A stretch of DNA of 64,000 nucleotides from Bacillus sp. P14.5 (GCF_003316765.1 NZ_NIJF01000083.1:278079-342078), one strand, 5' to 3'; counted from the stretch's first letter, positions 45,922-55,540 are shown. Numbers and translations: made by a program. Notes: generated from the sequence alone by a model not told the origin.

Positions 45922-46063
45922 CTACCTTTCAATAATTGGTCTTTTAGGTAATCAAGGGGGCCCCCCGAAGGACAATCTTACGACTTGAGATACCCTCATA
46001 TAAACTCCTGAACAGCTCTAAATCACTCTTCTTCACACTTCTTTCACAAATAATCTTTTCAGG

Positions 46064-46079
46064 TGTGACTTTTATCACA
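46064..46079 (+). promoter_or_regulatory. FNR/CRP-type operator of the ba3 oxidase operon
   Basis: TGTGA-CTTTTA-TCACA, a perfect match to the Bacillus FNR consensus TGTGA-N6-TCACA. Its centre (46071.5) is about 41.5 bp upstream of the start site predicted from the -10 at 46101, i.e. the class II activator position. Confidence 0.72.
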
Positions 46080-46100
46080 GATAGGACACAGTTTCATCTT

Positions 46101-46106
46101 TATTAT
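46101..46106 (+). promoter_or_regulatory. -10 element of the ba3 oxidase operon
   Basis: TATTAT; the -35 region is occupied by the FNR-type site, as expected for an activator-dependent promoter. Confidence 0.5.
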
Positions 46107-46148
46107 TAAGGTATCAAGAATGTTAGCTACAGGAAAGGAGTGAGCCGC

Positions 46149-46298
46149 ATGGCAAATCCGCAGTTAAATCACAAGACGAAGGTAAAGACCGAAGATTCCT
46201 CATCTTTGAAAGGAACTTTCGCGGCCGTATTGTTTCTCGGGCTGTTTCTTATCCTCAGCTGGTTTGGTGTTTTTTATATTTTCATAGATCGTTTCTAA
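46149..46298 (+). CDS. ba3-type cytochrome c oxidase subunit IIa
   Basis: 49 aa, found by eye. Hydrophilic N-terminus then one membrane helix (F-A-A-V-L-F-L-G-L-F-L-I-L-S-W-F-G-V-F-Y), the hallmark of the tiny subunit IIa that supplies the missing helix of ba3 subunit II. AAAGGAG eight bases before ATG. First gene of a three-gene operon. Confidence 0.85.
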   Translation: MANPQLNHKTKVKTEDSSSLKGTFAAVLFLGLFLILSWFGVFYIFIDRF

Positions 46299-46317
46299 GT
46301 GGAAGGGGAAGATTGTT

Positions 46318-46797
46318 ATGCATATGCACCGTTATGAAAAATGGTGGCTGGCTTTTGGTACTGGGTCTCTTATTATATTCTTAATAATTCTAGGAATCGG
46401 CGCTTTTCATTCAGGCCACACTCCGCCGAGCGCCAAGGCGTATATCGATCCTGAGCAGGTAGATCAAATAGCTCCATTCAGTGAGCCAGGATTAAAAAAA
46501 GTGGAGGGCAAAGATTGGGATTATGAACTGGTCGTTGTTGGTTCAGCCTTCTTTTATTTCGCTGGCGAGGAAATTGAAGTTCCTGTTGATTCAAGGGTGA
46601 AAATCATTGCGACTACAAAAGACGTAGTGCATGGATTTCAAGTGGCAGGCACCAATATAAACATGATGCTCGAGCCGGGCTTCATCAGTGAATACGTAAC
46701 AACTTTTGATAAAAAGGGTGAATACCTCGTATTATGCAATGAGTATTGCGGGACAGGTCACCATATGATGCAAACAAAGATCAAGGTGGTGGACTAA
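46318..46797 (+). CDS. ba3-type cytochrome c oxidase subunit II
   Basis: 159 aa, one N-terminal helix plus the periplasmic-side cupredoxin domain. The CuA site is complete: VVHGFQV (His), and CNEYCGTGHHMM (Cys-Cys-His-Met). Accepts electrons from cytochrome c. Lacks the second helix of aa3-type subunit II, as in Thermus-type ba3 enzymes. GGAAGGGG before ATG. Confidence 0.93.
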   Translation: MHMHRYEKWWLAFGTGSLIIFLIILGIGAFHSGHTPPSAKAYIDPEQVDQIAPFSEPGLKKVEGKDWDYELVVVGSAFFYFAGEEIEVPVDSRVKIIATTKDVVHGFQVAGTNINMMLEPGFISEYVTTFDKKGEYLVLCNEYCGTGHHMMQTKIKVVD

Positions 46798-46798
46798 C

Positions 46799-48439
46799 AT
46801 GATGACTAAAGTTGATAGAAGAGATGGCCGGTTAGCACTCGCCCATATATATGTAGCGTTCATTGCATTGGCTCTAGGCGGACTTGCAGGATTGCTGCAG
46901 GTATTAGTCAGATCAGGAAGCTTCACTCTTCCGGCCAATATTGGATACTATCAGGTATTAACTGTCCATGGGGTTTTATTGGGACTTGTACTTACAACAT
47001 TTTTTATCTTAGGTTTTCAGCATGCAGCAATATCCAGAACATCCGGCACCTATCGCAGCGGTTCTCGAAAAGCAGGCTGGATTGGATTTTGGGTCATGCT
47101 GATCGGGACAGCTATGGCTGCTGTCATGATATTATTGAATGAAGCTACTGTTCTGTACACCTTTTATGCTCCTCTTCAGGCTCACTGGATTTTCTATCTT
47201 GGTTTGACTTTTGTTGTAGTGGGCAGCTGGATCGGCGGAGGTGCTATGATTGCCGAATATATCCACTGGCGAAAACAGCATCCGGGCAAGCCGAGTCCGC
47301 TTTTGACCTTCATGGCCATCATCAATACTGTTCTATGGATTGTAGCAACCTTAGGTGTTGCAGGAACGGTATTATTCCAGCTCCTCCCCTGGTCGCTTGG
47401 ATTGGTCTCTGAAGTTGATGTGCTGATCAGTCGTACCCTTTTCTGGTATTTCGGCCACCCGCTTGTGTATTTCTGGCTTCTGCCCGCTTACATGGCTTGG
47501 TATGTGATCATTCCAAAAATCATTGGCGGAAAAATATTCTCTGATTCACTGGCCAGGCTTTCTTTTATCTTATTCCTGCTCTTCTCCATTCCAGTAGGCT
47601 TTCACCATCAACTCGTTGAGCCGGGAATCGATGCATCTTGGAAGTTCTTACAGGTTGTTTTAACCTTCATGGTTGTCATTCCATCACTAATGACCGCCTT
47701 CTCCTTGTTTGCAACCTTTGAAATGTATGGAAGATCCAAAGGGGCAACAGGATTATTCGGCTGGTTCAAAAAACTTCCTTGGGGAGATGCACGTTTTACT
47801 GTTCCATTCATCGGAATGGCAGCTTTCATCCCTGCCGGAGCCGGGGGACTGATCAATGCTTCCAATCAAATGAACCAGGTTGTCCATAACACGATATGGG
47901 TAACAGGCCATTTTCATTTGACACTGGCGACTTCTGTTGTATTGACCTTCTTTGGAATAGCTTACTGGCTCGTCCCTCATTTGACTGGACGCGTTCTTAC
48001 TAAAAAAATGAACAAACTGGCTATCGTTCAAGCAGTGGTTTGGGCAGTGGGAATGAGCATCATGTCCGGAGCCATGCATGCTGTCGGGCTGCTCGGTGCA
48101 CCAAGACGTTCTTCCTTCTCAACTTACGGGGATGCACCTCAGGCGCTCGATTGGATTCCTTATCAGGTCGCACAGGCAGTCGGAGGTACCATCCTATTCC
48201 TGGGAATCATCTTGATTCTTTATATCTTCGTCAACTTGGCATTCTTTGCTCCAAAAGGCGAAGAGGAGTTCCCAATTGGTGAAGCAGCAGAGGAAGCAGA
48301 AAAGACTCCGATGGTACTGGAGAATTGGAAAATCTGGCTTACGGTTCTCGCTGCTTTGATTCTGATCGCCTATACGATTCCGTTCGCTGACATGATTCAG
48401 AATGCACCGCCTGGTTCCAAAGGGTTTAAGTTGTGGTAA
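46799..48439 (+). CDS. ba3-type cytochrome c oxidase subunit I
   Basis: 546 aa, 13-14 helices. Heme and CuB ligands: FFILGFQHAAISR region, WYFGHPLVYFWLLPAYMAWY (CuB His and the cross-linked Tyr position), GFHHQLVEP (two His), and VTGHFHLTLA (two heme His). The b(o/a)3 high-affinity terminal oxidase pumps protons with fewer protons per electron than aa3. Starts 1 bp after subunit II; no subunit III gene, as usual in this class. Confidence 0.94.
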   Translation: MMTKVDRRDGRLALAHIYVAFIALALGGLAGLLQVLVRSGSFTLPANIGYYQVLTVHGVLLGLVLTTFFILGFQHAAISRTSGTYRSGSRKAGWIGFWVMLIGTAMAAVMILLNEATVLYTFYAPLQAHWIFYLGLTFVVVGSWIGGGAMIAEYIHWRKQHPGKPSPLLTFMAIINTVLWIVATLGVAGTVLFQLLPWSLGLVSEVDVLISRTLFWYFGHPLVYFWLLPAYMAWYVIIPKIIGGKIFSDSLARLSFILFLLFSIPVGFHHQLVEPGIDASWKFLQVVLTFMVVIPSLMTAFSLFATFEMYGRSKGATGLFGWFKKLPWGDARFTVPFIGMAAFIPAGAGGLINASNQMNQVVHNTIWVTGHFHLTLATSVVLTFFGIAYWLVPHLTGRVLTKKMNKLAIVQAVVWAVGMSIMSGAMHAVGLLGAPRRSSFSTYGDAPQALDWIPYQVAQAVGGTILFLGIILILYIFVNLAFFAPKGEEEFPIGEAAEEAEKTPMVLENWKIWLTVLAALILIAYTIPFADMIQNAPPGSKGFKLW

Positions 48440-48447
48440 TAGTGTTT

Positions 48448-48480
48448 ACAGGCCTCTTTTAATAGAGGCCTGTTTTTTTG
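48448..48480 (+). terminator. terminator of the ba3 oxidase operon
   Basis: ACAGGCCTCT TTTA AGAGGCCTGT followed by TTTTTTG. Confidence 0.93.
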
Positions 48481-48563
48481 TGTTATTTAGTGTTTTTTTA
48501 TTATGAGAGCTGTAGTGAAGTCTGCATCCGTTTCAGGAACATTCGTTTACTATTTCTCTTTAG

Positions 48564-48646
48564 ACGCACGCCGTCTCCTTCTCGCGGTACATTATCTCAG
48601 CTTTTTTTCCTTTTGATGTACCCCGCTCCCTTTGCACGGTGTATCC
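48564..48646. repeat. possible degraded two-unit hairpin array E (52 bp step)
   Basis: ACGCACGCCGTCTCCTTCTC at 48564 and ATGTACCCCGCTCCCTTTGC at 48616 align position for position (both continue CGG-T-A/G-CAT-like), 52 bp apart, each weakly palindromic. Too decayed to be sure. The rest of the 326-bp convergent gap shows only terminators. Confidence 0.4.
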
Positions 48647-48713
48647 TTTCCATTTTTTACTGTAGAGGTATTTCTGCCTTTAATGTCCCCTCTATTCAAC
48701 AAATTTCTTGGCA

Positions 48714-48752
48714 TAGAAAAAACGGCAGACCCATCAAAGGGACTGCCGGTTT
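48714..48752 (-). terminator. terminator of ypwA
   Basis: Minus strand CCGGCAGTCCC ... GGGTCTGCCGTTTTTTC. Confidence 0.88.
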
Positions 48753-48765
48753 CAACTGAAAATTA

Positions 48766-50279
48766 TTAAGATAGGTTATAAACTCCAGAATACTTCTCAG
48801 TGAGGTAATTTACAAGATGTGTGGCATTCAACCCTTCACCGGTCACCTCAGTAAGGATTTCAAGCGGTTTTTTCATTTTACCCCACTGATGGACATTCTT
48901 TGTCATCCATTCACGGATAGGAGCAAGGTCGCCTAGTTGCAGCAATTCATCATAATTCGGAAGGTCTTTGATCATCGCTTCCTTGAATTGAGCTGCATAC
49001 ATATAACCTAAGGCGTAAGATGGGAAGTAGCCGAAGCTGCCGCCTGCCCAATGGACATCCTGGAGAACACCCTTTGCATTGGTCTCTGGCCTGATTCCCA
49101 GATACTCTTCGTACTTATCATTCCAGATCTGCGGAAGGTCTTTCACTTCAATTTCATCATTGAAGAGACCTTTCTCGATTTCATAGCGGATCATGATGTG
49201 CAGCGGGTATGTGAGTTCATCTGCTTCAATTCTGATTAAAGAAGGTTTTGATTCATTGATCGCGCGATAGAATTCTTCCAGCCTGACTTCATCAAACTGT
49301 CCTTCGCCAAACTCCTTAAGCAGGGAATAATTCTTTTCCCAGAAGGAATAGTTTCTTCCAACAAAATTCTCATAGAATAGTGATTGAGATTCATGGATTC
49401 CCATGGAAGTGCCTGTAGCAAGTGGTGTTCCTGTGAGGTCACCGGAAATATTTTGTTCATAAAGCGCGTGTCCGCCTTCATGGATGGTGCCGAAAACCGC
49501 AGTTCTCCAGTCACCTTCATCGTACTTGGTTGTTACCCTCACATCTCCAGGGTTCAAGCCAATGGCGAATGGATGGACCGTCTCGTCCAGTCTTCCTGAA
49601 TTGAAATCGTATCCCATTTGCTCCAGGATTTTAAGGCTGAATTCTTTTTGCTTTCCTTTGGGGAAATGCTCGAAGATAAAATCAGTCTTGGGCTTGCTGT
49701 CACTTTCACTTATGCGCTGCACGAGAGGAACGATTTTTTCACGAAGCTCGCCAAATACTCTGTCGAGAACTTCTACAGTAACACCCGGCTCATACATATC
49801 GAGCAGCGTATTATATTTATTGCCTTCGTAACCCCAATAGCCAATAAACTTCTTGTTGATTTCCACCAACTTTTCAAGGTATGGCTGGAAGGAATCAAAG
49901 TCATCATTTTCTTTTGCGCCTTCCCATGCACTTTCGGCTTTGGATTGAAGTACGACATATTCCTTATATTCATCTGCAGGTATTTTTTATTGCGGTCGTA
50001 TTCTTTCTGGCACTCTTCCAGCACCTTCAGGACCATTTCCGGCAGATCGGATTTATGTGCAGATAATTTTGCTATGTAAGCTGCCATGTCTTTGCTTGTC
50101 GACATTTCAAACACTTCAGAAGACAACAGTCCGATTACTTCGGATCGCTGTTCAATTCCATTCTTAGGAGCACCTGTCCTTAAGTCCCAAAAAATAAGAC
50201 CCAGCGCTTCGTTGTATGCTGACATCTTCTTTACATATTCTAAAAATTCTTTTTCAATTTCTTTAATTTCTGTTGACAT
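48766..50279 (-). pseudogene. ypwA: YpwA, M32 carboxypeptidase, split by a frameshift
   Basis: Thermostable M32-type metallocarboxypeptidase family (about 500 aa). Piece 1 starts at ATG 50279 (GGGGGAG SD): MSTEIKEIEKEFLEYVKKMS ... ECQKEYDRNKK. Piece 2 (48766-49869 frame) continues with the active site HEGGHALYEQN (HExxH), HESQSLFYENFVGR (downstream Glu), and ends YSGVYNLS. The junction is the A6 run 49983-49988 (T6 on +); a seventh A joins NKKIPADEYKEYV smoothly, giving 504 aa, normal length. Sequencing error or a recent mutation. Confidence 0.87.
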
Positions 50280-50449
50280 GTTACTCCCCCTACTCTCTAT
50301 TATCCTTGCTATTTTATCATATTTTTCTGATAAATACTCTTTCTGAAGACTTCCTGCCATGAGTTTTTAATCGTATTGGAAAACATTCTGCTGCTGCCAC
50401 CTAAACATTCATAGTATATTAATATGGGACAAGCGCTTTAAAAATGCAT

Positions 50450-50488
50450 AAAAAGAAAAGCGGAAAATTGAATTTTCCGCTTTTCTGT
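50450..50488 (-). terminator. terminator of ypvA
   Basis: Minus strand AGAAAAGCGGAAAA TTC AATTTTCCGCTTTTC followed by TTTTTAT. Confidence 0.87.
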
Positions 50489-50496
50489 ATTCTATA

Positions 50497-52401
50497 TTAA
50501 TACGGCAGCACAGACTTGATTTGAGGCAGGAGAGGCAATTCCTCTTCTTTTAATAGAATGGATACTGATCCCTTATCCTCCGATGTCCTTATCAGCCTTC
50601 CGATCCCCTGTTTAAGACGAAGAAGCATGTAAGGAAGATCGACTTCTTCGAATGGGGTTTCTGCATGATTTCTCTTAGCGTCAAAGACCGGGTCCTTAGG
50701 AGGGAACGGCAATGAATAGATCAGCACCTGTGACAGCGATTCCCCCGGTATATCAAGCCCTTCCCAGAGGTGGTAGGAGCATAAAACACTGTTGATTTCA
50801 TTCTGGAACCTTTCTACAGCCAAGCTGATCTCTTCATCTCCTTCATAATACACCGGGTAAGGCAGTTCCTTATCCTGAAGGTAATGCTTGAAGGTATCGA
50901 GGTCTTTTTTAGTTGAAAACAACAGAAGTGTCTTCCCTTCATTATCTTCTATCTTATTCAGGCAGTACTGAAGTTTTTCTTCTGAACTTCCTGTACGCAA
51001 TGGCGGGATATCGATTTTCATATTATCTTCATAGTTAAATGGTGATTCCACAGAAAATGATTCATACTGATCAATTCCGAGGCTGTTCGCCAGATAAGAA
51101 AAGTCCTTGTTGTTTGAGAGAGTAGCTGATGAAAAGACAAAAGGAATCTTTTGGTTGAATACTTTCTGCCTTAAGATTTCCTCCACAAGCCGCGGCATGA
51201 TAACGAGCGTGTCGTTTCCTTTATTGGCTTCAAGCCAGTTGATGCCCTTATTCTCTTCAAGGAAAAGCTTCAATGAGTATAGGATTTGTTCCAGGTACTC
51301 TTCAATCACCTTTAATAAGTATTCATCCATTACATACATCTCGGATTCAAACACCAATTCTTCGGTCAACTTATCTATTAAACCTACCAGTTTCCGGCCT
51401 TCCTCTTTCACACTTGCTGTCTTTTCAACATGAAGGCGGAACGCTCCCTCTTCTTTTTTGGCAGCCTGGTTCAAGCATTGGAACCAATAATCATTTTGAT
51501 TAATGATATCCTCAATGAGATACATAGTATTTTCCCGCATATCACTGGCCGTCATTTTCTCCAGCAAGCTTTCAAGTGTTTCTTTTCTAATCCGGTATGT
51601 CAATGCTTTCTGGGAGGCGAATTCAAGCAAGTGTCCTTCATCAAAAATAACGGAGCTTGCCTGCGGAAGCAGCGGCAGCTGCCCTTCCCTCACCCTCGAT
51701 TCTTTCGTCCAAATATGCTCCATATAAAAATCATGTGAAACGACAATCAAATCAGCTGCTTCACGGTAATAATCCCTGTTAAGGGTCTGTCCGCAGCGAT
51801 GACGCTGAGCACAGGACATACAATCCTGAAGGTTGTCCCAGCCGACAACTTCCCATTCGTTATCCGTCAACCCGCTATACTCTTTCCGGTCTCCATAACG
51901 GTGATATTTAGTCATGGAAGATTTGCCATGAACAAATTCGGGAAGAGTGTTGAAGATTTCCATAAATTTATCATCTTCCAGCATCTCAGAATCCAGCTTC
52001 TGTAAACAAAGATATTGTTCCCTCGACTTTGCCAGCCTTACGTCCACATCAAGGTTCAATGCCTGTTCGATTTTCTTGATGTCGCCTTCCTTTTTAACAA
52101 TCTGTTCAATCAACGTCTCATCCGCGCAAGCAATAATGGCCGGCTTTCCCGTATACCTGGCATATGCCAAGGCATAAAGTAAGTAAACCAGCGTTTTTCC
52201 TGTTCCCACACCTGCTTCGGCAAACATTACTTTTTTGTCCTGAAATGATTTCAGAACCTGAAAAGCCATATAGATTTGTTCATCCCGCAGCTCAAATCCT
52301 TTTTCAGGGAGAATGTCATAAAACACATCTCCTATCCAGTCACCAAGCCCCTCGTAAAATGACTGTTCCTTGGACAATGCAAATGGTAATTTACCTCTCA
52401 T
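50497..52401 (-). CDS. ypvA: YpvA, DinG/XPD-like ATP-dependent helicase
   Basis: A 634-aa SF2 helicase of the DinG/Rad3 class. Walker A AEAGVGTGKT (about 64-73), DEGH box VIFDEGHLLE, motif VI GIGRLIRTSED. Four cysteines between motifs Ia and II (YLCLQK, DCMSC, HRCGQ) can ligate a 4Fe-4S cluster. Likely unwinds damaged or structured DNA. GGAGG five bases before ATG 52401 argues for this start rather than 52419. Confidence 0.92.
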   Translation of the reverse strand: MRGKLPFALSKEQSFYEGLGDWIGDVFYDILPEKGFELRDEQIYMAFQVLKSFQDKKVMFAEAGVGTGKTLVYLLYALAYARYTGKPAIIACADETLIEQIVKKEGDIKKIEQALNLDVDVRLAKSREQYLCLQKLDSEMLEDDKFMEIFNTLPEFVHGKSSMTKYHRYGDRKEYSGLTDNEWEVVGWDNLQDCMSCAQRHRCGQTLNRDYYREAADLIVVSHDFYMEHIWTKESRVREGQLPLLPQASSVIFDEGHLLEFASQKALTYRIRKETLESLLEKMTASDMRENTMYLIEDIINQNDYWFQCLNQAAKKEEGAFRLHVEKTASVKEEGRKLVGLIDKLTEELVFESEMYVMDEYLLKVIEEYLEQILYSLKLFLEENKGINWLEANKGNDTLVIMPRLVEEILRQKVFNQKIPFVFSSATLSNNKDFSYLANSLGIDQYESFSVESPFNYEDNMKIDIPPLRTGSSEEKLQYCLNKIEDNEGKTLLLFSTKKDLDTFKHYLQDKELPYPVYYEGDEEISLAVERFQNEINSVLCSYHLWEGLDIPGESLSQVLIYSLPFPPKDPVFDAKRNHAETPFEEVDLPYMLLRLKQGIGRLIRTSEDKGSVSILLKEEELPLLPQIKSVLPY

Positions 52402-52489
52402 AGCTTCCTCCATCTTCACTCTGAAATCTATTATATATTAATGTGTAATTTCCTAATCCATAAAAGATTAATTTTATACTTTAACATAG

Positions 52490-52517
52490 AAAAACGCAAG
52501 CATCTGCCTGCGTTTCT
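52490..52517 (-). terminator. terminator of the small gene at 52599
   Basis: AAAACGCAGGCAG ... TGCTTGCGTTTTTC on the minus strand. Confidence 0.75.
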
Positions 52518-52598
52518 GGGATAATGATATGAGTTTTCTTCTAAAAGAGCTTCCCTATTCTGTTCAATAGATTTCTAAGAAGCGGACATCTCTTGTTC

Positions 52599-52784
52599 TC
52601 AGGAATGGTTGCGGGGATTGCTGTAAAAAAGTTCATAAGCAAGTGCATTCGTCAAATCTTCCTTCGCTGACAACAACCCTCCAATCACCTGGCTGTCCAT
52701 CTGCATTTTTTCTTCTTCTATTAATTCCATTGTAGACTGTAATGCTTTTGAAATACGACTGTAGTCTATTGACGATCTTTCCAC
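52599..52784 (-). CDS. small helical protein of unknown function
   Basis: 61 aa, helical, acidic/polar, no cysteines: IDYSRISKALQSTMELIEEE. GAGGAG six bases before GTG 52784. By position it could correspond to yptA of B. subtilis, but I cannot confirm that from sequence. Same strand as the AAA ATPase gene, 100 bp downstream. Confidence 0.65.
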   Translation of the reverse strand: MERSSIDYSRISKALQSTMELIEEEKMQMDSQVIGGLLSAKEDLTNALAYELFYSNPRNHS

Positions 52785-52886
52785 TGCGTTTCACTCCTCA
52801 TTTACTTTATTGAGTAGTATACGCAGGTTTCCAGGCGGTTATGACCGTTACATTAAATGATCGCCTTACAACATCAATTAGCTCCC

Positions 52887-53627
52887 TTAATCTTCCTCAT
52901 CCAGAAACAATTCTTTCAAAAATTTTTCCCGTCTGTTAAGAAAACCAGAAGTGATTTGATAATGTTCCGTATCTTCATAGCTGATTGGTTCTATAGGACT
53001 CTTATCAAAATTATAGATGGTTGAATCAGGGTACCCAAGAAGGATCGGAGAGTGCGTGGCGATAATGAATTGAGCATCCCCTTTGTCCACTAATTCATGT
53101 ATAATTCTCAAAAATGCCAGCTGCCGGGCTGGAGATAAAGCAGCTTCCGGTTCATCCAGAAGATATATGCTTTCCTCACCGAAACGGTTAAGAAACAACG
53201 AGAGGAATGATTCCCCATGAGATTGCTGATGCAGTGACTTTCCTCCATACCCCTCATACATGAATAAGGGATCGTCTTTTGACAATTCATCCAGGTAGGA
53301 AGCGAAATGATAGAAACTTTCCGCTCTTAAGAAAAATCCCTTATTAATTTTTGGAAGCCAAGATAGCCTGATAAAATTCCCTAGATCAGACTGAGAGGCT
53401 TCGAGGGAATAATTCGTATTCCTGCCCCCGCCGGCATTGTTGAACCCGCACTGATCGGCAACCGCTTCAAGAAGGGTCGACTTTCCTGATCCGTTTTCTC
53501 CTGCAAAAAAAGTGACCGGACGCTTCAGTTCCAATGATTCGAAATTATTAAGTGCCGGTATGGAAAAAGGATATAGGTTGTCATTAGTTATTTTATCTCG
53601 CAATAATGTAATCCGCTTTAAATACAC
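52887..53627 (-). CDS. AAA-type ATPase with ABC-like fold
   Basis: 246 aa. FFAGENGSGKSTLLEAVA is the Walker A (about 40-47), SHGESFLSLF resembles the ABC signature (about 140), IYLLDEPEAALSPARQLAFL the Walker B with D-E, and IATHSPILLGYP the switch His. A single domain of the AAA_15/21-like family, with no toprim or nuclease domain attached. GTG start with AGGAG. Function unknown; no partner recognised except the small membrane protein 21 bp upstream. Confidence 0.85.
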   Translation of the reverse strand: MYLKRITLLRDKITNDNLYPFSIPALNNFESLELKRPVTFFAGENGSGKSTLLEAVADQCGFNNAGGGRNTNYSLEASQSDLGNFIRLSWLPKINKGFFLRAESFYHFASYLDELSKDDPLFMYEGYGGKSLHQQSHGESFLSLFLNRFGEESIYLLDEPEAALSPARQLAFLRIIHELVDKGDAQFIIATHSPILLGYPDSTIYNFDKSPIEPISYEDTEHYQITSGFLNRREKFLKELFLDEED

Positions 53628-53647
53628 CGCCTCGACTCCTTTATGAT

Positions 53648-53815
53648 TTATTTGTTCAGATAAACAAAACCGAACGAGAAAAGGAACAAAAGAAGAAATA
53701 CAAGGATGATTCCTCCATTACCCTTCTCAGATTTATCCTTCTGTTTATTCCTTTGAATGACAGAATAAGAAAGAACTGCACCTAAAACGAATATTACTGG
53801 AAAAAACCATTCCAT
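53648..53815 (-). CDS. 55-residue membrane protein upstream of the AAA ATPase
   Basis: Found by eye: AAGGAGG before ATG 53815, reading M-E-W-F-F-P-V-I-F-V-L-G-A-V-L-S-Y-S-V-I, a lysine-rich loop (QRNKQKDKSEKGNGG), then a second helix. Two helices, hairpin topology. Ends 21 bp before the AAA ATPase gene, so probably co-transcribed. Confidence 0.75.
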   Translation of the reverse strand: MEWFFPVIFVLGAVLSYSVIQRNKQKDKSEKGNGGIILVFLLLFLFSFGFVYLNK

Positions 53816-53857
53816 TTCAGATACCTCCTTTTCAATAAATAACTTCTTAAATTCCTG

Positions 53858-54028
53858 TTACTTGGATTCTAAGGATAAAGTTATCTCTTTTTCTGTTATT
53901 CCTGACTCCATATTATCTATATCCTGCCAGGCAGACTGTACCTCAAGGCTCTGATATTTTCCATTAACATAAATTTTATAAAGAAACGATCTTCCCTTGC
54001 TTTTAAATGCTAATTTGCCTTCTTCGTT
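53858..54028 (-). pseudogene. C-terminal remnant of an unknown protein
   Basis: A 56-codon frame without a start: N-E-E-G-K-L-A-F-K-S-K-G-R-S-F-L-Y-K-I-Y, then VNGKYQSLEVQSAWQDIDNM and an acidic end ...LSLESK-stop. Strongly protein-like. A stop lies directly upstream (54029-54031) and REP-like DNA (ATCCATTTCC-type) follows at 54040-54150, so the gene appears truncated from its 5' side. Same strand as the membrane/AAA pair. Confidence 0.5.
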
Positions 54029-54157
54029 TTACCTATAGGGATTGAAAGCGGAAGGCGAGCACTTTCCTGCTGAATTAGCGGGCTTCTACTTTCAGCACCT
54101 AACTCGCTCTTGGAAATGCACTTGGAACCGAAATCCATTTCCACGAGACAGCTCATA

Positions 54158-54188
54158 GAAAAAACCGCCTGGATGCCATGCGGTTTAC
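54158..54188 (-). terminator. terminator of ypsC
   Basis: Minus strand AAACCGCATGG ... CCAGGCGGTTTTTT. Confidence 0.85.
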
Positions 54189-54198
54189 TTGAGCTAAC

Positions 54199-55335
54199 TT
54201 AGTCTTTTCTAGGTGGTCTAGGTCCCCAATACTGGTAGTAATCCGTTCTGATGAATCCATTGAAGAGTTTTCTTTTCTTCGTGGCTTTTTTGCCATAGAC
54301 TTCTTCAAATCCTTCATGGGAAGTCATGATGTATTTAGACCATGTATCCATCTTTTCAAACGCGTGGCCCATAGCCTTATACATCTCTTCCACTTCTTTT
54401 CTTTCGCCTATACGTTCGCCATAAGGCGGATTGCCGACTATGACTCCATAGCTTTTGTCACTATGGAAATCCCTGACCTGCATCTGTTTAAACTGAATAA
54501 GTTCACCCAATCCAGCCTCAAATGCGTTGTTTTTCGATACTTCAATCATGCGGTGGTCGATGTCGGTACCAAGGATTTCAAGCGGCTGGTCATAGTTGGC
54601 AAGGTCTTCTGCTTCCATCCTGACATCATCCCATACTTTTTGAGGCATCCAAGGCCACTCTTCAGATAGAAAGTCCCTATTGAAGCCAGGAGCGATATTT
54701 TGGCCAATCAATGCAGCTTCAATCGGAATGGTACCAGATCCGCAAAAGGGATCCGCAAATGGTCTGTCCGCATTCCATGTTGTCAGTTGAATCAATGCGG
54801 CAGCAAGGGTTTCTTTTAACGGAGCCTCCCCTTGGCCGATGCGGTAGCCGCGCTTATGAAGCCCTTGCCCGCTTGTATCCATGGTGAGGGAAACCACGTC
54901 TTTATGGATCGCAACTTCCAGTTTGAATAACGGCCCGCTTTCCTCCAGCCAACTGGAACGATTATAAGCTGTCTGCAAGCGCTGGACGATTGCTTTTTTG
55001 GTAATAGCTTGACAGTCAGGAACGCTGTACAGCTTTGATTTTACCGATTTCCCTTGTACAGGGAACTCAGCGTCTTCCGGCAGATAATCTTCCCAGGGAA
55101 GTGATTTTGTCTTTTCAAACAATTCGTCGAAGGAATAGGCTTTAAATTCACCAACCAGGATTTTCACACGGTCCGCGGTCCTCAGCCACATGTTTGCACG
55201 TGCAATGGCTTTTTCATCACCTTCAAAGATGACTTTCCCATTTTCCACTTCACATTCATATCCAAGGTCTCTTACTTCCTTAGCGACCAGCGCTTCAAGC
55301 CCCATTGCCGCTGTAGCAATCAATTTGAATCTCAT
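54199..55335 (-). CDS. ypsC: YpsC, THUMP-domain RNA methyltransferase (RlmL/RlmK-type N-half)
   Basis: 378-aa SAM-dependent RNA methyltransferase. N-terminal ferredoxin-like/THUMP domain (about 1-160; IATAAMGLEALVAKEVRDLG) and a Rossmann catalytic domain with DPFCGSGTIPIEAALI (motif I, about 195-210), LGTDID, and the amine-methylating VGNPPYGERIG (NPPY). Predicted to make m2G in 23S rRNA. AGGGTGA before ATG. Adjacent to rnpB and gpsB as in B. subtilis. Confidence 0.93.
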   Translation of the reverse strand: MRFKLIATAAMGLEALVAKEVRDLGYECEVENGKVIFEGDEKAIARANMWLRTADRVKILVGEFKAYSFDELFEKTKSLPWEDYLPEDAEFPVQGKSVKSKLYSVPDCQAITKKAIVQRLQTAYNRSSWLEESGPLFKLEVAIHKDVVSLTMDTSGQGLHKRGYRIGQGEAPLKETLAAALIQLTTWNADRPFADPFCGSGTIPIEAALIGQNIAPGFNRDFLSEEWPWMPQKVWDDVRMEAEDLANYDQPLEILGTDIDHRMIEVSKNNAFEAGLGELIQFKQMQVRDFHSDKSYGVIVGNPPYGERIGERKEVEEMYKAMGHAFEKMDTWSKYIMTSHEGFEEVYGKKATKKRKLFNGFIRTDYYQYWGPRPPRKD

Positions 55336-55540
55336 ACTTTTTCACCCTAACTTTTAAAATATATACAACAGCATCCAAGCCGTTTAGGTATTTGATTCTG
55401 CAGATAATATGTACGACACAATCTCATTTCTAAGTGTAACCATTGGAGATGACTTTAAGCAACAGATACATAAAGAAACCTTGATTTTAATGTAGAAAAT
55501 ACATTGCCATCATAATCATGTCAGTATTCAGAAGTATCCC

